From assembly GCF_028768465.1 (NCBI RefSeq), contig NZ_CP118225.1:4321001-4385000 (forward strand): a stretch of 64,000 nucleotides of DNA, in the 5' to 3' direction. The notes beneath the pieces were generated by a model. It did not search any database. It saw nothing but the letters and a program-made list of their open reading frames with translations, and was not told the origin of the DNA. This DNA is from Rhodopirellula sp. P2. GTDB taxonomy: Bacteria; Planctomycetota; Planctomycetia; Pirellulales; Pirellulaceae. Position 1 is the stretch's first letter, and the number at the start of each line of letters is the position of its first letter. The translations under genes were made by a program, and so were the position numbers. Below, piece by piece: positions 60,798-64,000 of this stretch.

Positions 60798-61658
60798 TCA
60801 AAAGCCGGCCGGTGTCAGTGACGTTGCTTTTTGAATTTCCGATTCAGTCGGCAGGCGTTGGATTGCGATTGAATCGTCTTCTTTGTCGAATTTGATGAGT
60901 TCTCGTTCGGCGAAGGCGTTGAGCCAGGATTCCATCGGCCACACGCCCCACTTGCGGCGAAACCGTTCAGCGTTTTCGACAATTGGTTGGAGATGGTTCA
61001 GGGGTGGTTTGCAAACCGAATGATGCTGGTGATAGGCAACCGCGTTGACGAACCCAAATGGAACACCGGCCTTGCGGGCAGAAAATGCGAAGTCGGTGTC
61101 TTCGCCACCGTAGCCATCAAACGAGTCATCAAAGCCTCCGATTCGTTTGAAAGAAGACTGGCCGATTGCGAAGCACAATGACCAAAACATTTCGTATCGT
61201 TGGGAGCTTTGTCGTTCTTGATCGCCGAGTTGTGGTTGCAATGGATGGTCGACCGCTTGCTGGTGGAGTTGATTCATTTGCCAGTCGCCGTCAGCGGCTC
61301 CCGCAGGGAGGTAGCGAGGGCATCCCATCCACAAGCGGTCTTCTGCTTGAAGGGAATTCACCATCTTTCCGATCATGTCGGGCGATGGAATGCAATCGAC
61401 GTCCAAGAACACGATCCCGTCCGTCGTGCAAAGCGAAGCCGCGTGGTTGCGGGCTTGTGCCAGAGGAAGCGGTTCGGTCGGATGATAAACGCTGGATGTT
61501 CGGACCGGAAAACGTTTGCAATCGGGGAGCGTGACTGCCTGGTTCATGCCGACGACGATCCATTCGTGTGGCAAGACGGTTGATTGCAGCAATCCCTTCA
61601 GTTGGTTTTCGAGATGTGCTTGGCGTCCGCGGACGATGGTGAGAACACTGATCCTCAT
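60798..61658 (-). CDS. Family 2 glycosyltransferase
   Basis: 286 residues. GT-A fold: an opening MRISVLTIVRGRQAHLENQL, the DxD-like VFLDVDCIPSPDM and the acceptor-side FKRIGGFDDSFDGYGGEDTD that is typical of GT2/GT27-like enzymes. It should transfer a sugar in the cytoplasm onto a cell-surface glycan. Its start overlaps the stop of the next gene upstream (61655-61658). Confidence 0.9.
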   Translation of the reverse strand: MRISVLTIVRGRQAHLENQLKGLLQSTVLPHEWIVVGMNQAVTLPDCKRFPVRTSSVYHPTEPLPLAQARNHAASLCTTDGIVFLDVDCIPSPDMIGKMVNSLQAEDRLWMGCPRYLPAGAADGDWQMNQLHQQAVDHPLQPQLGDQERQSSQRYEMFWSLCFAIGQSSFKRIGGFDDSFDGYGGEDTDFAFSARKAGVPFGFVNAVAYHQHHSVCKPPLNHLQPIVENAERFRRKWGVWPMESWLNAFAERELIKFDKEDDSIAIQRLPTESEIQKATSLTPAGF

Positions 61659-62773
61659 AGCGTCACCAACTCCCCTGACATTCTGGCTTCGTGCGACCAG
61701 CGTGCGACTTGAGCGAGATGCTCTGCCGCCTGCGTGGCTCCATCGTGTTCAAAGACATCTCGCCATGGCGATGGATCCAACAGCATTGCTTCCTCAATCA
61801 GAGCCGGCCACTGGTTGGATGCGGGCCAACCTGTCAGTCCGATCGCCAACCGCTCGCGGCTGAGAATTTTGGCTTTTCGAATCTGTTCTTCGAAGGGACG
61901 GTCTTCTGCAATGGCAATGAACCGGCATCGGGCGTGCCCGAGTTCCATGACGCTGTTGTGACCCGCTGAGGTGACGACGACGCTGGCATCGGCGATCCAT
62001 TTGCCAGGATTGTCTTGCCAACCGGCGAAGAACAGATTCGACGGCGTTCGTTCGGCATGCGAATTGTCGTCTTTTCCTAACACGACCCAGTCTGCGTGTG
62101 GAACCAAGGTTGCCGCGTCTCGCAAGTGCTGGTGAACGTCGCCCGTTCCTCCTCGACCAAACATCACCACGATCATCGGCCGCTCGCGATTTGGTTTTGT
62201 TTCTTGAATGGAGCTCAACGTTTCATTCGTTTGCCCACGGCAAAACCCGTTCAGGTACACCGTTTTCTCTCGTACGAAATCGGGCGTGATGTCGTCTTCC
62301 ATCGACTGTGGAAATGGAGCCAGCAATGAGTGAGCGGCTTCGTAAGCAGTCAAGTGAGCTGGGTCGTCGCGACGTCCATGTTGCCGCATCACGATTTGTG
62401 GAATCGACGCCAGCCGCGTGAGCATCGATATTTCTGCGGAGACATCGATCACCATCACGTCCGGTCGAGTCTCATCCAGCCAACGCGTGTACTGGGCGAC
62501 TCGTTTGGTGATGGAATCGGTCCACAGGGGTGCGTAGTGCAACGCGGAGACATCCTGTGCGAGCTGCATCCCACGTACTGGAACATGATCGTTGTCACAA
62601 TCGATGCCGATGACATCTGTGAGCGTCGGGCCGCTCCAATCGAGGTCATGAATGCGGCTGGTAACGACCGATGCGGGCACCGGAAGCCGTCGGAGGATGG
62701 CCTCAGTCCGGTGCTTGTGGCCCATTCCGTGATAGTGAACGTAAAAGCCCACGTGAGGTTGTCGATCGATCAC
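61655..62773 (-). CDS. GT28-like glycosyltransferase
   Basis: 372 residues from a GTG at 62773 that overlaps the stop of the GT4 gene (GTGA). The frame continues upstream, but the extension is antisense to GT4. The N-terminal GFYVHYHGMGHKHR resembles a glycine-rich loop of MurG-like enzymes, and VVTSAGHNSVMELGHARCRF contains the donor-binding region (GT-B fold). The donor and acceptor are unknown. Confidence 0.82.
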   Translation of the reverse strand: MIDRQPHVGFYVHYHGMGHKHRTEAILRRLPVPASVVTSRIHDLDWSGPTLTDVIGIDCDNDHVPVRGMQLAQDVSALHYAPLWTDSITKRVAQYTRWLDETRPDVMVIDVSAEISMLTRLASIPQIVMRQHGRRDDPAHLTAYEAAHSLLAPFPQSMEDDITPDFVREKTVYLNGFCRGQTNETLSSIQETKPNRERPMIVVMFGRGGTGDVHQHLRDAATLVPHADWVVLGKDDNSHAERTPSNLFFAGWQDNPGKWIADASVVVTSAGHNSVMELGHARCRFIAIAEDRPFEEQIRKAKILSRERLAIGLTGWPASNQWPALIEEAMLLDPSPWRDVFEHDGATQAAEHLAQVARWSHEARMSGELVTL

Positions 62774-63855
62774 GCTGCGACCTCGTTTGGAAAGCTCCAG
62801 TCGGATTGGTTTTGGTAAAGCGACTCGTATTGCTCCACCATGCGATCGAAGCTGTAGTGTTCTTGTGCGACCCGGCGGCAGATTTCGCCGGGTAGCTTCA
62901 TGCAACCAAGAATCGCTTGCGCCAGTTCGCGGACGCTTCCCGGTTTGGCCAATCGGCCGGTGGATTTGCCGATCAGCTCTGGCAATGCACCGCGATTGAA
63001 TGCGGCAACGGGAGTCCCGCACGCCAGCGATTCTGCAACGACCAATCCGAAGGGTTCATCCCAACAGGGTGTGACCAGGGTCACTGCCGAACGACTGATC
63101 AGGGTGCAGAGTTCTTCGTGGGTGCGGTGCCCGTGATAGGCGTCGTCTGGACGGAGCAGTGGCAAGACTTCTGAGTCAAAGTAGTTTTGATCGGAGATCG
63201 GGCCGACAACGTCGAGCGGAATGCCAGCACGATGGGCGGCTCGCAAAGCCAAGTGCGTTCCCTTGTCCGGGAGTATCCGACCAAACCAAATGGCTCGTCG
63301 TTGTCTTTCCGCGTTGCAACGTACCCAGAACGAAGTGTCGACTCCATTGTGGATCACAGTCTGTTTGGGCAACAACGAACGCCAAGCATCCGCGTTTGCA
63401 TTGGAAATGTTGATGAATTGCCCACATGCTTCGCTGTCGCGACGTTGCAGTTCCGCTGCCATGCGAGGCAAGACAGGTGCGTGCAACGTGGTCATCAAAC
63501 GTGTCGGAAGCAGATGCGAGAACTGCAAAGGGATGGGGCTGAGCGAGTGATTGTGAATCACGTCAAAGTCGCTCGTGCTGAGTTGCAGCATCAATGCCGC
63601 GTAGGCTTCGTCTTCAACACTTTCGATCCAGTCATGGCACATCCGTCCAAGGCGTGCGTTGGATTCAGGAATGGTCGCGTTTGGGATGATGCTCTGGAGA
63701 GCCAACTGCGAATCGGAGTCCCCTGAAGCAAACAGCGTGACTTCGTGACCTCGGCTCATCAACGCGTTGGTGTACGCGTGAGTGAATGCTTCCAAGCCTC
63801 CTGCGTAGGGCTTCGCGATGGGAAATTTGAGATGACCTATGATGCCGATTTTCAT
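62770..63855 (-). CDS. Family 4 glycosyltransferase
   Basis: 361 residues. Opening MKIGIIGHLKFPIAKPYAGG; donor-site E-x7-E motif in WDEPFGLVVAESLACGTP; VIHNGVDTSFW; GRILPDKGTH. A GT-B enzyme using a nucleotide sugar. It is the first gene of a three-gene overlapping cluster with GT28-like and GT2 genes, so the three probably build one glycan. Confidence 0.93.
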   Translation of the reverse strand: MKIGIIGHLKFPIAKPYAGGLEAFTHAYTNALMSRGHEVTLFASGDSDSQLALQSIIPNATIPESNARLGRMCHDWIESVEDEAYAALMLQLSTSDFDVIHNHSLSPIPLQFSHLLPTRLMTTLHAPVLPRMAAELQRRDSEACGQFINISNANADAWRSLLPKQTVIHNGVDTSFWVRCNAERQRRAIWFGRILPDKGTHLALRAAHRAGIPLDVVGPISDQNYFDSEVLPLLRPDDAYHGHRTHEELCTLISRSAVTLVTPCWDEPFGLVVAESLACGTPVAAFNRGALPELIGKSTGRLAKPGSVRELAQAILGCMKLPGEICRRVAQEHYSFDRMVEQYESLYQNQSDWSFPNEVAA

Positions 63856-64000
63856 CGCGAATGGCTCCCCAGCCGATGGAGTTGGTAACGGGTGATTGAT
63901 CCTCAGATCATCCGTGATGTTGTTTTCGATTCCGTCGGCTTCGGCTTAAGCAACGACCGTGCCAAAGGTCGTGGGGAGTAGCTCAACGTCGTCGAGTTGC
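63856..64000. other. Window-edge intergenic stretch
   Basis: Upstream of the GT4 gene. No feature recognised. Confidence 0.4.

Noticed and set aside
62774-63022. 5' extension of the GT28-like frame
   Set aside because: It is antisense to the GT4 gene in part and lacks domain features; the overlapping GTG at 62773 is the natural start.

Overview
The window looks like chromosomal DNA of a planctomycete, most likely Rhodopirellula or a close relative. The basis is: a giant secreted protein with the planctomycete N-terminal motif ERRVLAA and a C-terminal dockerin, a TIGR03067-type small protein, many small stress-type membrane proteins, very loose gene packing, and several dispersed palindromic repeat families. 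No rRNA, tRNA or CRISPR array was recognised. All calls come from reading the sequence and recalling protein families; no database search was run.

Layout. 0.1-5 kb: a lone response regulator, a phosphatidylcholine-synthase-like enzyme, a membrane endonuclease/exonuclease/phosphatase protein, a DUF421 protein, a Pmp3 peptide (59 aa), an Asp/Val-repeat lipoprotein and two small unknowns. 5-10 kb: an HPt protein, an NtrC-type sigma-54 activator, a YbdK-type carboxylate-amine ligase and an M20 amidohydrolase. 9.7-12 kb: a compact stress operon on the minus strand (CsbD-like, two small membrane proteins, a DUF1469-like protein, an ElaB-like protein, DUF4235), coupled to the amidohydrolase. 12.4-15.5 kb: small secreted or stress proteins and a YheT-type hydrolase. 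15.8-20.8 kb: a four-gene overlapping membrane operon (BON-MscS, DUF2254, BON-MscS, AI-2E permease family). 21-23 kb: an orphan flagellin. 24-31 kb: a serine hydrolase, a secreted beta-helix protein, an intact IS3-family element inside a tandem repeat, and a Tat-exported amidohydrolase. 31-39 kb: redox and stress genes (PNPOx-like protein, GlsB/YeaQ, Dps, deaminase plus response regulator, DedA, quinone-oxidoreductase-like, disulfide reductase plus AhpD-like, PfpI). 39-44.4 kb: a C39-like membrane protease, then a translationally coupled SbnA-like / FAD-NAD(P) / Y4yA-like decarboxylase cluster. 44.7-54.7 kb: a second AI-2E permease, a catalase and the 2,329-residue beta-helix protein. 55-59.5 kb: an accessory zone with one intact and one broken toxin-antitoxin pair, an IS91 fragment, and nested tandem repeats holding a 329-bp MITE-like element. 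59.6-64 kb: a PA2169-type four-helix protein and three overlapping glycosyltransferase genes.

How it fits together. Much of the window is about envelope and oxidative stress: CsbD, ElaB, GlsB, Dps, catalase, AhpD-like, DUF2383, mechanosensitive channels. The most interesting metabolic unit is the SbnA-like/FAD/Y4yA-like trio, which resembles the amino-acid part of siderophore-type pathways but has no NIS synthetase or transporter nearby. The most interesting DNA-level structure is the 57.6-59.2 kb repeat array. It contains filled and empty insertion sites for the same element, so its ends and target duplication can be read directly.
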